20,766 nt of DNA from CAZWUW01 sp964636895 (GTDB lineage: Bacteria > Bacillota > Thermincolia > Thermincolales > CAZWUW01). The position numbers and the translations under genes are program-made. The stretch is taken from NCBI GenBank assembly GCA_964636895.1, contig CAZWUW010000055.1, positions 1 to 20,766 of the forward strand. Direction: 5' to 3'. Shown here in pieces: positions 1 through 6,981 of the stretch (the first letter of the stretch is position 1; each line of letters opens with the position of its first letter). The notes below the pieces were generated by a model. It saw only the letters and a program-made list of their open reading frames with translations. It did not search any database and was not told the origin of the DNA.

Positions 1-1191
1 TGTTGACAGTCCGCCTTGCAGGTAAATAGCATAAGGTTTTCTGATGGGACCGTCAGCGCTTAACTCTATTGTTGAGCCTTGGGTAAATGTCCCCCCGGCC
101 ATCACCACATAATCATCATATCCCGGCATCCCCCATGGTTCAGGTATAACTTGACTGTCAACCGGTGAAGATTGCTGTAGCCCCCGACAAAACGCAACCA
201 TCAACTCCGGACTGCCAAGTTTTATCCCCTGAATAAGATCACCTCTATCTTCTTTGCTGGCCGGTGATACTTCGTAACCGAGGTCGGCAAACAGTGCAGA
301 TGTAAAAACAGCGCCCTTTAGCGCCTCCCGGACGGCCAACGGTGCCATATATATTCCCTGCAGTAACCACCGGTTCAAATCCAGCGTTGCCCCAACTGCC
401 GCCCCTATGCCGGGAGAAGTTAATCGATTGGCCGCCATTGCAACATACTCTTCTTTGCCGGCTACATAACCGCCGGTAGGTGCTAACCCGCCACCTAAGT
501 TCTTTATCAGCGAACCGGCGGCCAAATCGGCCCCTACTTCTGTGGGTTCCATATTTTCTACTAATTCGCCATAACAATTATCTACAAAAGTAACAATATT
601 GGAGTTAATTCTTTTTAGCTCCGCACAGATTCGACCAATATCCTCAACCGTGAGTGCTGAGCGCCAGGCGTAACCGCGGGAGCGTTGAATTAAAACCAGC
701 CGCGTTTTAGCCGTAACGGCTTGTTTTATCGCCGGCCAGTCCAATTGCCCCGCGGCAGTAAGATCAACCTGCCGATAAGTAATGCCGAAATCTCTTAATG
801 AGCCGAGTGCCCCGGTTCTGATTCCAATCATTTCCTGTAGTGTGTCATATGGTTCGCCAGTTATGGACAGAAGTTCGTCACCCGGTCTTAAAATCCCAAA
901 CAATACTAATGCTATGGCATGGGTACCCGAAACGATTTGTCCCCTGACCAAAGCTGCTTCAGTATTGAAAACATGGGCAAACACCTCTTCTATACCCTGC
1001 CGGCCGATGTCCGAATATCCGTAACCGGTGGTACCCTGCAAATGCCGGTCGCTTATCTGCGCTTTAAGAAATGCTTGCAGCACTCGCTCATGGTTTTTGG
1101 CGGCCAGTTTATCAATTTTCCTATAAACGGAGCTAAGTTGTTCATCCAACTCCTCCGCCTTTTCCCAAAGTTCTGCGTCTATTTCTAACAT
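1..1191 (-). CDS. Methionine gamma-lyase family PLP enzyme (YnbB / 'aluminium resistance' type), 3' end cut by window edge
   Basis: This is a fold-type I PLP-dependent enzyme. I translated it by hand from ATG 1191; 397 codons stay open to base 1. Family members are a little over 400 residues, so only a short C-terminal piece is missing. The probable PLP lysine is Lys230, in SLIKNLGGG, followed by a glycine-rich APTGGYVAG stretch. An upstream acidic residue in VDNCYGE (Asp204) fits the cofactor-ring contact. The N-terminal part carries TTGYGYSD and the SGTHAIA segment typical of the family. The start follows hflX by 4 bp, and its ribosome binding site (GGAGAGGAG) lies inside the last hflX codons, so the two are probably cotranscribed. 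From memory, B. subtilis ynbB also follows the hflX homologue ynbA. The physiological substrate of the family is not settled; 'aluminium resistance' is a historical label. Confidence 0.92.
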   Translation of the reverse strand, partial: MLEIDAELWEKAEELDEQLSSVYRKIDKLAAKNHERVLQAFLKAQISDRHLQGTTGYGYSDIGRQGIEEVFAHVFNTEAALVRGQIVSGTHAIALVLFGILRPGDELLSITGEPYDTLQEMIGIRTGALGSLRDFGITYRQVDLTAAGQLDWPAIKQAVTAKTRLVLIQRSRGYAWRSALTVEDIGRICAELKRINSNIVTFVDNCYGELVENMEPTEVGADLAAGSLIKNLGGGLAPTGGYVAGKEEYVAMAANRLTSPGIGAAVGATLDLNRWLLQGIYMAPLAVREALKGAVFTSALFADLGYEVSPASKEDRGDLIQGIKLGSPELMVAFCRGLQQSSPVDSQVIPEPWGMPGYDDYVVMAGGTFTQGSTIELSADGPIRKPYAIYLQGGLST

Positions 1192-1195
1192 GTAT

Positions 1196-3019
1196 TTACT
1201 CCTCTCCGGCAGAACATTGAAATTCCTTAACACTATTAAAAACGGTATCATCAACCAGAGCTGTAATTTTGACAGCATCGGGATCATACTTCTCGTTGAT
1301 AACCGTTCCTTTTTCGTGCACAAGAGCTACAATGTTGGTGCGTCCGTAAGGTACTGCCAATAATACCTGCCGTCGTTTAACCGGAAGCAAGCGCAGAATT
1401 GCTGTTTTTAATTCATCAAAACCGGTTTTTTCTTTTGCCGAAACAGCAATGGCATTTTCTAATCTTTTTAATAATATTGTTTTGGCCTGTTCTCCAGGCA
1501 ACAAATCCACCTTATTTAAAACTGTCAAAGTAGGCTTCTCACATACACCCAACCTGGCTAATACACTGTTTACAGCATCAGTCTGTTCAAACATTGCAGG
1601 ATGATCGGCATCAACTACATGAACGAGAATATCCGCATCTAATACCTCTTCCAGAGTTGCCCGAAAAGCTGCAATCAGGTGATGCGGCAATTTATTGATA
1701 AAACCAACGGTGTCAGTTAACAACACTTCATTATTATCCGGCAGTTCCAATTTACGGGTAGTAGGGTCAAGAGTAGCAAACAGCTTGTCCTCGGCAAGTA
1801 CATTGGCATTAGTAAGACTGTTCAGAAGCGAGCTTTTGCCGGCATTGGTGTAACCTACTAATGCAACTGTTGGCAATGGCACTGATTTCCTGTTTTCCCT
1901 TTGCAGTTGCCTGTTTTTTTTGACCTCTGTAAGACTATTATTAAGGTCTGCAATTCTTTTACGGATACGTCGCCGATCCATTTCCAGCTTTGTTTCTCCG
2001 GGACCTCTAGTGCCGATACCGCCCCCTAAGCGGGAAAGCACCTGGCCCTGACCGGTAAGCCTGGGCAACAAATAGTTTAACTGGGCCAGTTCCACCTGCA
2101 GTTTACCTTCCATAGTTTTGGCTCGCTGCGCAAAAATATCTAAAATCAACGCTGTGCGGTCAATAATTTTAGCTCCGGTAACTGTTTCCAAGTTCCTTAA
2201 TTGTGCCGGCGACAATTCGTGATCAAAAATAATTACCACCGCTTCATTAACCTGACCCAATAAACTAAGTTCTTCCGCTTTTCCTTTACCAATATAATAA
2301 GCAATATCAGGGCGTTGGCGTTTCTGTAAGACATCTGCCACAACTTCCACACCGGCAGTATCCGCCAACCGGCTCAGCTCCCGTAGCGACTGGAATGCAA
2401 TATCATCGTCTTGATAGGCTAACTGCAAACCAACCAAAATAGCCTTTTCCTTTTCGATTAAACTGTTTTCAGTAAGTCCTTTACGGACTATGGCATTATC
2501 CAGCTCGGTGATAGTTGACATAATATTGTTATGGTAAACTTCATCTGCTGTTAGTGGACCAATAATTTGAAAATCACCTGATATGTTGCCATTTTTTACC
2601 TGCAACAAACCCGCATAAACTTCTCCTGCTATCCCGTGCTGCACACCAATACTAACCATAGCATCCAAATGCAGGCTTTTTAATGCAGTTAAATCCACCA
2701 TACTCAGTACGGCATCCCCACCGGGATGGGTATGAATGCATCGTACCCCGCAAAGTCGTTCCTGACTGCGTCGAACGGTTATAACCGGCAAACTGACCAT
2801 AGCATGGTCTCCTACAGATAGGTCAACGATTTTCCCGTTTCTGGTTATATATATAGCAATTTCACGATTTAATGCTTCAGTCAAACTAACCAGCTCATCA
2901 ATAATATCACCGGTTACCAGCATATCACGGGGAACCTTCCGTTCCCCAAGACTTTCCAATCGTTTAAGATGCTTATTACTTATGCCCCGGATGTTGCCAT
3001 GAACGCGACACATAGACAT
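1196..3019 (-). CDS. hflX: GTPase HflX with N-terminal extension bearing a JAMM-like metal site
   Basis: This is a ribosome-associated GTPase; HflX splits 70S/100S ribosomes under stress. It has 607 residues, long compared with about 420 for Escherichia coli HflX. The conserved HflX region begins near residue 190 (EKAILVGLQL) and contains the glycine-rich linker GTRGPGETKLEMDRRR (336-351). G-domain motifs follow: Walker A GYTNAGKSS (389-397), DTVG (436-439), NKVD (502-505) and SAK (527-529). Residues 1-165 form an extra domain containing HTHP (96-99), Ser106, Asp109 and an upstream Glu53, which matches the JAMM/MPN+ zinc-protease pattern. The start is the ATG at 3019, preceded by AAGGTAGG. 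Two sigma-A-like promoters lie just upstream. The gene is followed at 4 bp by the PLP enzyme gene. The HflX call is very secure; the role of the extra domain is inference. Confidence 0.97.
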   Translation of the reverse strand: MSMCRVHGNIRGISNKHLKRLESLGERKVPRDMLVTGDIIDELVSLTEALNREIAIYITRNGKIVDLSVGDHAMVSLPVITVRRSQERLCGVRCIHTHPGGDAVLSMVDLTALKSLHLDAMVSIGVQHGIAGEVYAGLLQVKNGNISGDFQIIGPLTADEVYHNNIMSTITELDNAIVRKGLTENSLIEKEKAILVGLQLAYQDDDIAFQSLRELSRLADTAGVEVVADVLQKRQRPDIAYYIGKGKAEELSLLGQVNEAVVIIFDHELSPAQLRNLETVTGAKIIDRTALILDIFAQRAKTMEGKLQVELAQLNYLLPRLTGQGQVLSRLGGGIGTRGPGETKLEMDRRRIRKRIADLNNSLTEVKKNRQLQRENRKSVPLPTVALVGYTNAGKSSLLNSLTNANVLAEDKLFATLDPTTRKLELPDNNEVLLTDTVGFINKLPHHLIAAFRATLEEVLDADILVHVVDADHPAMFEQTDAVNSVLARLGVCEKPTLTVLNKVDLLPGEQAKTILLKRLENAIAVSAKEKTGFDELKTAILRLLPVKRRQVLLAVPYGRTNIVALVHEKGTVINEKYDPDAVKITALVDDTVFNSVKEFQCSAGEE

Positions 3020-3042
3020 ATACCTACCTTTCCGACATATCT

Positions 3043-3071
3043 ATTCTAATTTGCCGGTACTATTATGTCAA
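3043..3071 (-). promoter_or_regulatory. Proximal sigma-A promoter of hflX
   Basis: Read on the minus strand: a perfect -35 TTGACA (3066-3071), a 17-base spacer and -10 TAGAAT (3043-3048). The -10 lies about 25 bases before the hflX ATG, leaving a very short leader. Confidence 0.75.
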
Positions 3072-3139
3072 CTTAATTAACCGAGCAGAGATGTCCCGGT
3101 ACATACATGGAAAATTCCCATCCGTATGGTTGCAGTTTT

Positions 3140-3168
3140 ATTATACCACTTAAAACCGATCCGAACAA
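3140..3168 (-). promoter_or_regulatory. Distal sigma-A-like promoter of hflX
   Basis: Read on the minus strand: -35 TTGTTC (3163-3168), a 17-base spacer and a perfect -10 TATAAT (3140-3145). It lies 72 bases upstream of the proximal promoter (-10 to -10 is 97 bases). It would add a leader of about 115 bases. The -35 matches only the TTG part of the consensus. Confidence 0.5.
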
Positions 3169-3206
3169 GTGTTTTGTGTTGAAAATATAATATTTTGGTA
3201 ATCCTG

Positions 3207-4181
3207 CTATTTTTTACTATACTGCCAGGTAGCATTTTGTTGACCGTTTTCCTGAACCTCCTCGATATCTTTTCTATTAATCATCATTAGCTCTTCCCTG
3301 GTTACTTCCGGTTTATTAACCAACCTTACAGCCTGACGCCGAATTGCCTGTTCAATTATATTCCGTACCAGCCTAGCATTACCGCTATGTTCGTGGCCGG
3401 GCTCAGTTTTTGTTTCCAACTTTGCTCTAAGGGCTTCCCGAGCCCCGGAATCTAATATATACTGTCGATTATTAAGCATCAGAGCAGCTATTTCCAACAG
3501 TTCCCGGATAGTATAATCCGGAAAATCAATATGAATTGGAAAACGGGATCTAAGACCAGGATTACAACGCAAAAAATATAACATTTCATCACAGTATCCG
3601 GCCAGAATCAGCACAAGTGTTTCTTTATAGTCCTCCATCTCCTTCACCAGTAAGTCAATAGCCTCTTTGCCGAAATCTTTTTCTCCACCCCGGGCTAATG
3701 AGTATGCTTCATCAATAAACAAGATTCCACCTATCGCCTTCTTAACCTGTTCCCTGGTCTTTTGTGCTGTATGTCCAATGTATTCGCCAACCAGATCAGC
3801 CCTTTCTACTTCTACCAAATGCCCCTTCTCCAACACGCCGATTTCTTTAAATAACCGTCCTATTATTCGAGCCACCGTAGTTTTGCCAGTTCCGGGATTG
3901 CCTTTAAAAATCATATGCAGCACCTGCGGCGCAGAAACCAGTTTTTCCTGCTGTCGGCGCTTTTGTATCTCAACATAAGCCTGAATTTCCCGAATGTTTT
4001 TCTTTACTGTAGCCAACCCAATCATGTCGTCCAGTTCGGCAAGTATTTCGTTTGCCTTTTTCAACGGCTTTTCCTTATTTGGGATTACCGGATCTACCAG
4101 TTCTGTTTTTTTGTCGAATTGTGGAAGCAGAGAAATAGCTCGTTGCCGGGCAGTCCGGCTTCTTACCATTTTAATTTCCAA
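3207..4181 (-). CDS. spoVK: Stage V sporulation protein K, CbxX/CfqX-type AAA ATPase
   Basis: This is an AAA+ ATPase of the SpoVK/CbxX family. In B. subtilis SpoVK acts in the mother cell late in sporulation; its molecular target is not established. Of 324 residues, the first 45 are a basic, charged leader. The AAA core starts near LDDMIGLATVK. Walker A is GNPGTGKTT (94-102), Walker B ILFIDEAY (153-160), the arginine-finger region NPGLRSRF (207-214) and the sensor-2 helix SGNARLVRN (266-274). The longest frame starts at TTG 4181, with GGGGTGG 6-7 bases upstream. ATG 4169, four codons in, is the alternative. No confident sigma-E or sigma-K promoter could be assigned in the AT-rich leader. It is followed by hflX after 187 bases, as in the B. 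subtilis spoVK-ynbA order. Confidence 0.93.
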   Translation of the reverse strand: MEIKMVRSRTARQRAISLLPQFDKKTELVDPVIPNKEKPLKKANEILAELDDMIGLATVKKNIREIQAYVEIQKRRQQEKLVSAPQVLHMIFKGNPGTGKTTVARIIGRLFKEIGVLEKGHLVEVERADLVGEYIGHTAQKTREQVKKAIGGILFIDEAYSLARGGEKDFGKEAIDLLVKEMEDYKETLVLILAGYCDEMLYFLRCNPGLRSRFPIHIDFPDYTIRELLEIAALMLNNRQYILDSGAREALRAKLETKTEPGHEHSGNARLVRNIIEQAIRRQAVRLVNKPEVTREELMMINRKDIEEVQENGQQNATWQYSKK

Positions 4182-4344
4182 ATACCGCCACCCCGCCTTT
4201 TTACAAAAACTTCTTCGTTATATTTATACGCTATTATATTTAAAGTGTGTTAATAATTATAAAAAATATCATTTCCTTGGATGTTTTTGCAGGATTTTTT
4301 GTCGCAATGTAGAAATATATACAAAAATCAACAAGAAAACTTTG

Positions 4345-4422
4345 GGAAAATGGCAAACTCTTCGTAAGAAGGGGACGCAAAACTATAGGGTCCTGGGATG
4401 TAGGATAGCCAGTTGCCGAAAA
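4345..4422 (+). promoter_or_regulatory. Cyclic-di-GMP class I (GEMM-I) riboswitch aptamer upstream of hup
   Basis: The stretch carries the GEMM-I hallmarks in order. GGCAAAC (4352-4358) is followed by a six-pair hairpin CUCUUC/GAAGGG closed by a GUAA tetraloop (4364-4367). Then comes the invariant GGACGCAAA (4373-4381), and a second arm with paired GG UCCU ... AGGA UAG CC (4389-4410), whose asymmetric UAG loop sits where the tetraloop receptor belongs. UUGCC (4413-4417) closes P1 with GGCAA (4352-4356). These match the Vibrio Vc2-type consensus (GGCAAACC, GNRA loop, GGGACGCAAAG, receptor arm, GUUGCCG). A terminator follows directly and the next gene on this strand is hup. No convincing promoter was found upstream. 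A covariance-model search with Rfam RF01051 would settle it. Confidence 0.87.
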
Positions 4423-4432
4423 GCAATAAAAC

Positions 4433-4470
4433 ACCTGTCTTTGGCAACAATGGGACAGGTTTAATTTTTT
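4433..4470 (+). terminator. Riboswitch expression platform: terminator with predicted antiterminator
   Basis: The stem ACCTGTC (4433-4439) / GACAGGT (4454-4460) is followed by TTAATTTTTT. The loop contains GGCAAC (4443-4448), complementary to GTTGCC (4412-4417), the 3' strand of aptamer P1. With CTTT (4439-4442) pairing to AAAG (4419-4422), an alternative helix of about ten pairs can form that invades the terminator stem. This predicts that ligand binding locks P1, frees the terminator and turns expression off. Pairings were made by eye without energy calculation. Confidence 0.72.
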
Positions 4471-4474
4471 CGAG

Positions 4475-4495
4475 AAATCGTACTCCATACGATTT
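4475..4495. repeat. Perfect 8-bp inverted repeat between riboswitch terminator and hup promoter
   Basis: AAATCGTA (4475-4482) and TACGATTT (4488-4495) flank a five-base CTCCA spacer. No T-run follows directly on either strand, so an intrinsic terminator is unlikely. The position just upstream of the hup promoter suggests an operator or an RNA stem. Confidence 0.6.
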
Positions 4496-4507
4496 TAAAC
4501 CTACTTG

Positions 4508-4536
4508 TTTTACTCCAGCTCGAAAGGGGGTATAAT
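4508..4536 (+). promoter_or_regulatory. Possible hup promoter downstream of the riboswitch
   Basis: A perfect -10 TATAAT (4531-4536) has a weak TTTTAC (4508-4513) at 17-base spacing. An overlapping TTGTTT (4505-4510) sits at a poor 20-base spacing. If active, hup would have riboswitch-independent transcription as well. Confidence 0.45.
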
Positions 4537-4591
4537 CGATTTTTTTTTATAAATATATTTTGCAGTAACCATAAAAAAGGAGGTATTGTTG

Positions 4592-4879
4592 TTGACCAAA
4601 ACTGATTTGATTGCTCAAGTAGCAGAAAAAGTGGAGTCCCTGAAAAAGAAGGATGTTGAGAAAGCAGTAAACGCCGTGTTCCAAAGCATTACTGAGGCTC
4701 TGGCCAAAGGTCAGAAAGCACAATTTATCGGTTTCGGAACTTTCGAAGTGAAGCAAAGAAAAGCAAGAAAGGGACGTAATCCGCAAACCGGCAAAGCCAT
4801 CAATATTCCTGCTTCCAAAGCACCTGTTTTCAAAGCAGGAAAAGCATTAAAAGATAAAGTTGCCAAAGTGAAAAAATAA
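4592..4879 (+). CDS. hup: HU family nucleoid DNA-binding protein
   Basis: HU is a small basic dimeric protein that bends and compacts DNA. The 95-residue protein matches the family length of 90-95. The DNA-binding arm and saddle show GFGTFEV (47-53) and GRNPQTG (61-67), with the conserved Pro64 at the arm tip that intercalates DNA. The C-terminus is lysine-rich. Three consecutive TTG codons (4586, 4589, 4592) could start translation. The third is chosen because AAGGAGG (4577-4583) is 8 bases from it and only 2 bases from the first, and because it gives the usual HU beginning MTKTDLI. It is the only plus-strand gene in a long minus-strand block and ends at a terminator shared with the convergent hfq. 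A c-di-GMP riboswitch and its own possible promoter lie upstream. Confidence 0.96.
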   Translation: MTKTDLIAQVAEKVESLKKKDVEKAVNAVFQSITEALAKGQKAQFIGFGTFEVKQRKARKGRNPQTGKAINIPASKAPVFKAGKALKDKVAKVKK

Positions 4880-4883
4880 TCAT

Positions 4884-4915
4884 AAAAAAACCAGCCTTGC
4901 CGGCTGGTTTTTTTT
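4884..4915. terminator. Bidirectional intrinsic terminator shared by hup and hfq
   Basis: The stem CCAGCC (4891-4896) / GGCTGG (4902-4907) has a TTGCC loop, a run of A on the left (4884-4890) and a run of T on the right (4908-4915). It therefore works in both directions, 5 bases past the hup stop and about 47 bases past the hfq stop. Confidence 0.9.
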
Positions 4916-4962
4916 GCTTTGCAGGACAATTTTTTGCGGTAAAATTTTTCAATAACATTTGA

Positions 4963-5205
4963 TCATACGGTCCGCTGTTCTGTAAAAGATGTATTTACCG
5001 GTTTAAACGGAGTAATAGTTGAAATAGCATGTTTGTATACCATTTGTTGTTTTCCTTCAAACTCAAGGATTACTGTAAAATTGTCAAAACCCCGGACCAA
5101 CCCTTTTAATTGAAAACCGTTAACAAGATATATTGTCACATGAATATTTTCCTTCCTTACCTGATTTAAAAAGGCGTCCTGCAGATTAATTTGCGGTTTG
5201 GTCAT
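4963..5205 (-). CDS. hfq: RNA chaperone Hfq
   Basis: Hfq is a hexameric Sm-like RNA chaperone that binds small RNAs and mRNAs. The 80-residue protein is near the Gram-positive length of 73-80. The N-terminal helix NLQDAFLN (7-14) and the Sm1 strand with YLVNGFQLKG (26-35) and FDNFTVIL (40-47) are present. The Sm2 motif YKHAIST (57-63) carries the conserved KH pair at the uridine-binding pore. The acidic or flexible C-terminal tail of proteobacterial Hfq is absent. The ATG is preceded by GGAGGG at about 8 bases. It follows miaA by 36 bases, the miaA-hfq pairing seen in many bacteria, and closes the mutS-to-hfq block before the bidirectional terminator. Confidence 0.97.
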   Translation of the reverse strand: MTKPQINLQDAFLNQVRKENIHVTIYLVNGFQLKGLVRGFDNFTVILEFEGKQQMVYKHAISTITPFKPVNTSFTEQRTV

Positions 5206-5241
5206 AGAATGTCCCTCCAGTTTCTGTTTTTCTTTTGTATT

Positions 5242-6189
5242 CTACAAAACGGCTAATTGTCCTTCTACCTGACCGGCTATTTCGTTCGCAATTTCCGATG
5301 AACTACGGTAGTTTTCGACACTTAGCCATTCAATACGGGGGTCTCTACGGAACCAGGTTAACTGCCTTTTAGCAAATCTTCTGGTATTCCGCTTTAATAG
5401 TTCTATAGCTTCTACTAGAGAATATTGTCCCTGCAGGTAACCGATTATCTCTTTATAACCTAATCCCTGCATGGAGGTAAGATCGGGACTGTAACCCCGG
5501 TCTAATAAATTTTTCACCTCTTCAACTAACCCGTTGCTGATCATTTGATCCACTCTTTGTTCTATCCGCGCATACAGTCCTGGCCGTTCCATTGTTAGTC
5601 CAAAATAGGCAAGCCTGTATTTTGGCGGTAAATTACTGTCTCTATAATGAAACGAAGATATAGTCCGCCCGGTCTGCCGGAAAACTTCCAAAGCTCTGAT
5701 GACACGCCTTATATCATTATAATGCAATCTTCCAGCAGTCTCCGGATCAACTTCCCGTAGTTTTTCGTGTATATATTTATTTCCATATGATTCGGCCTGT
5801 CGTAATAATTCATTCCGGTAACTATGGTCAATGGCAGCCGGGGAAAAGTCATAGTGGTCTATTATCGACCGCACATATAATCCGGTGCCGCCTACCAGGA
5901 GCGGTAATTTACCCCGGGCCAGGATATCCGCAATATAGTATTGTACCTTTTCCTGAAACAAGGCTACACTAAATTCCTCATTGGGTTCCAGCAAATCAAG
6001 CATATAATGGGAAATACCGTCCTTCTCCTGTTCAGTAGGTTTGGCGGTACCAATATCCATAAAACGGTATACCTGCATCGAATCGCCTGATATGATTTCA
6101 CCGGTCAGCTTTTTCGCTAACTGAATGCTTACTGCCGTCTTCCCAACAGCCGTTGGTCCGACAATAACCACCAATGGCGGCGACATCAT
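5242..6189 (-). CDS. miaA: tRNA dimethylallyltransferase MiaA
   Basis: MiaA transfers a dimethylallyl group from DMAPP to N6 of A37 in tRNAs reading UNN codons. The product is then methylthiolated by MiaB, also encoded in this window. The 315 residues match the family length. Motifs: P-loop GPTAVGKT (11-18), DSMQVYRFMDIGTAKPT (36-52), HYMLDL (61-66), GGTGLYVRSI (100-109), QGLGYKEI (241-248) and the C-terminal TRRFAKRQLTWFRRD (269-283). The ATG overlaps the stop of the upstream methyltransferase gene by four bases (ATGA), indicating translational coupling. hfq follows. Confidence 0.98.
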   Translation of the reverse strand: MMSPPLVVIVGPTAVGKTAVSIQLAKKLTGEIISGDSMQVYRFMDIGTAKPTEQEKDGISHYMLDLLEPNEEFSVALFQEKVQYYIADILARGKLPLLVGGTGLYVRSIIDHYDFSPAAIDHSYRNELLRQAESYGNKYIHEKLREVDPETAGRLHYNDIRRVIRALEVFRQTGRTISSFHYRDSNLPPKYRLAYFGLTMERPGLYARIEQRVDQMISNGLVEEVKNLLDRGYSPDLTSMQGLGYKEIIGYLQGQYSLVEAIELLKRNTRRFAKRQLTWFRRDPRIEWLSVENYRSSSEIANEIAGQVEGQLAVL

Positions 6190-6980
6190 GCTTCCATCTC
6201 CCCCTTATCTATAATCCCATAAGCCACCGGGCTGTACCGGCCACCTATCACCCTTTGAAAACCCAGCCTGGCAAATTCACTGCTGTTAGCGGCTTCTTTT
6301 AATACTACCCGACGGGCGGCAACTCTTACAGCTTCTTTAATAGATATTAATGTTAGCGCGCCAGGGTTGGCCAGCCTGCGCAAAGGTTCCATAGAACTGG
6401 ACCGGTGTATAGGCCGGCGGAACATCGGGTCAAAATATATTATATCAAAAGCGTTATCGGGCAAATTCGGTAAGTATTCCCGATGGTCCCTGCAACAGAC
6501 CTGCACCCTTCGCATTGCCTCGTTCAGACAATAGTCCTCATCACAATATGCAGCCAGGCCGTGGCGTACTATTTCGGCCAGCACCGGGACACATTCCAAG
6601 CCAACTACCTGACCGGTGGATCCAACAATGTATGACATAACAATCGCATCTGACCCCAGCCCTAATGTGCAATCAAGCACAGTACAACCGGGACCTATCT
6701 CCAGAGCGGATATTAACACATCCCCTTCCCCTCTGGACAAATTACGAATGCGGGGTTTACTCATACTAGGATGAAATGCGAAACTGCCTGCCGGCGTCAC
6801 TAGTTTTATTTCTGCTGCGGCTACTACCAGCACATTTACCTGCCAGCCGCGGCTGAGTATTTCCAGTGAAGCTTTATTTCTGTCGGTATAGGGAACATCT
6901 AATTTATCGGCCAGCCCTATCGCCTTCTGCACCAATTCCAATCCGGCCCGTTGAGCGGTTGTAACCACCAGCCCAATCAT
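6186..6980 (-). CDS. Class I SAM-dependent methyltransferase, RsmJ-like (DUF548)
   Basis: This is a Rossmann-type methyltransferase resembling RsmJ, which makes m2G1516 in 16S rRNA of E. coli. The resemblance rests on two features: motif I VLDCTLGLGSDA (101-112; RsmJ has DATAGLGRDA) and the catalytic-type DPMF (184-187) after IIYF. Glu129 after VVGL is the expected ribose contact. It has 264 residues from ATG 6980. That start lies one base past the mutL stop and is preferred over an in-frame start at 7016 that would overlap mutL. The stop overlaps miaA by four bases. The extra N-terminal 80 residues are less recognisable. rRNA methylation is the likely role, but the exact target in this lineage is inference. 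Confidence 0.85.
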   Translation of the reverse strand: MIGLVVTTAQRAGLELVQKAIGLADKLDVPYTDRNKASLEILSRGWQVNVLVVAAAEIKLVTPAGSFAFHPSMSKPRIRNLSRGEGDVLISALEIGPGCTVLDCTLGLGSDAIVMSYIVGSTGQVVGLECVPVLAEIVRHGLAAYCDEDYCLNEAMRRVQVCCRDHREYLPNLPDNAFDIIYFDPMFRRPIHRSSSMEPLRRLANPGALTLISIKEAVRVAARRVVLKEAANSSEFARLGFQRVIGGRYSPVAYGIIDKGEMEA

Positions 6981-6981
6981 A

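Noticed and set aside
3667..3978. Open frame of about 100 codons on the plus strand opposite spoVK, and many similar ones opposite hflX, mutL, mutS and the hydantoinase gene
   Set aside because: They lie entirely antisense to well-supported genes, have no ribosome sites at plausible spacing, and their peptides show no domain character.
4286..4345. Promoter for the riboswitch transcript
   Set aside because: Several TTG-containing hexamers exist (TTGCAG, TTGTCG) but none has a good -10 at 16-18 bases; no assignment is justified.
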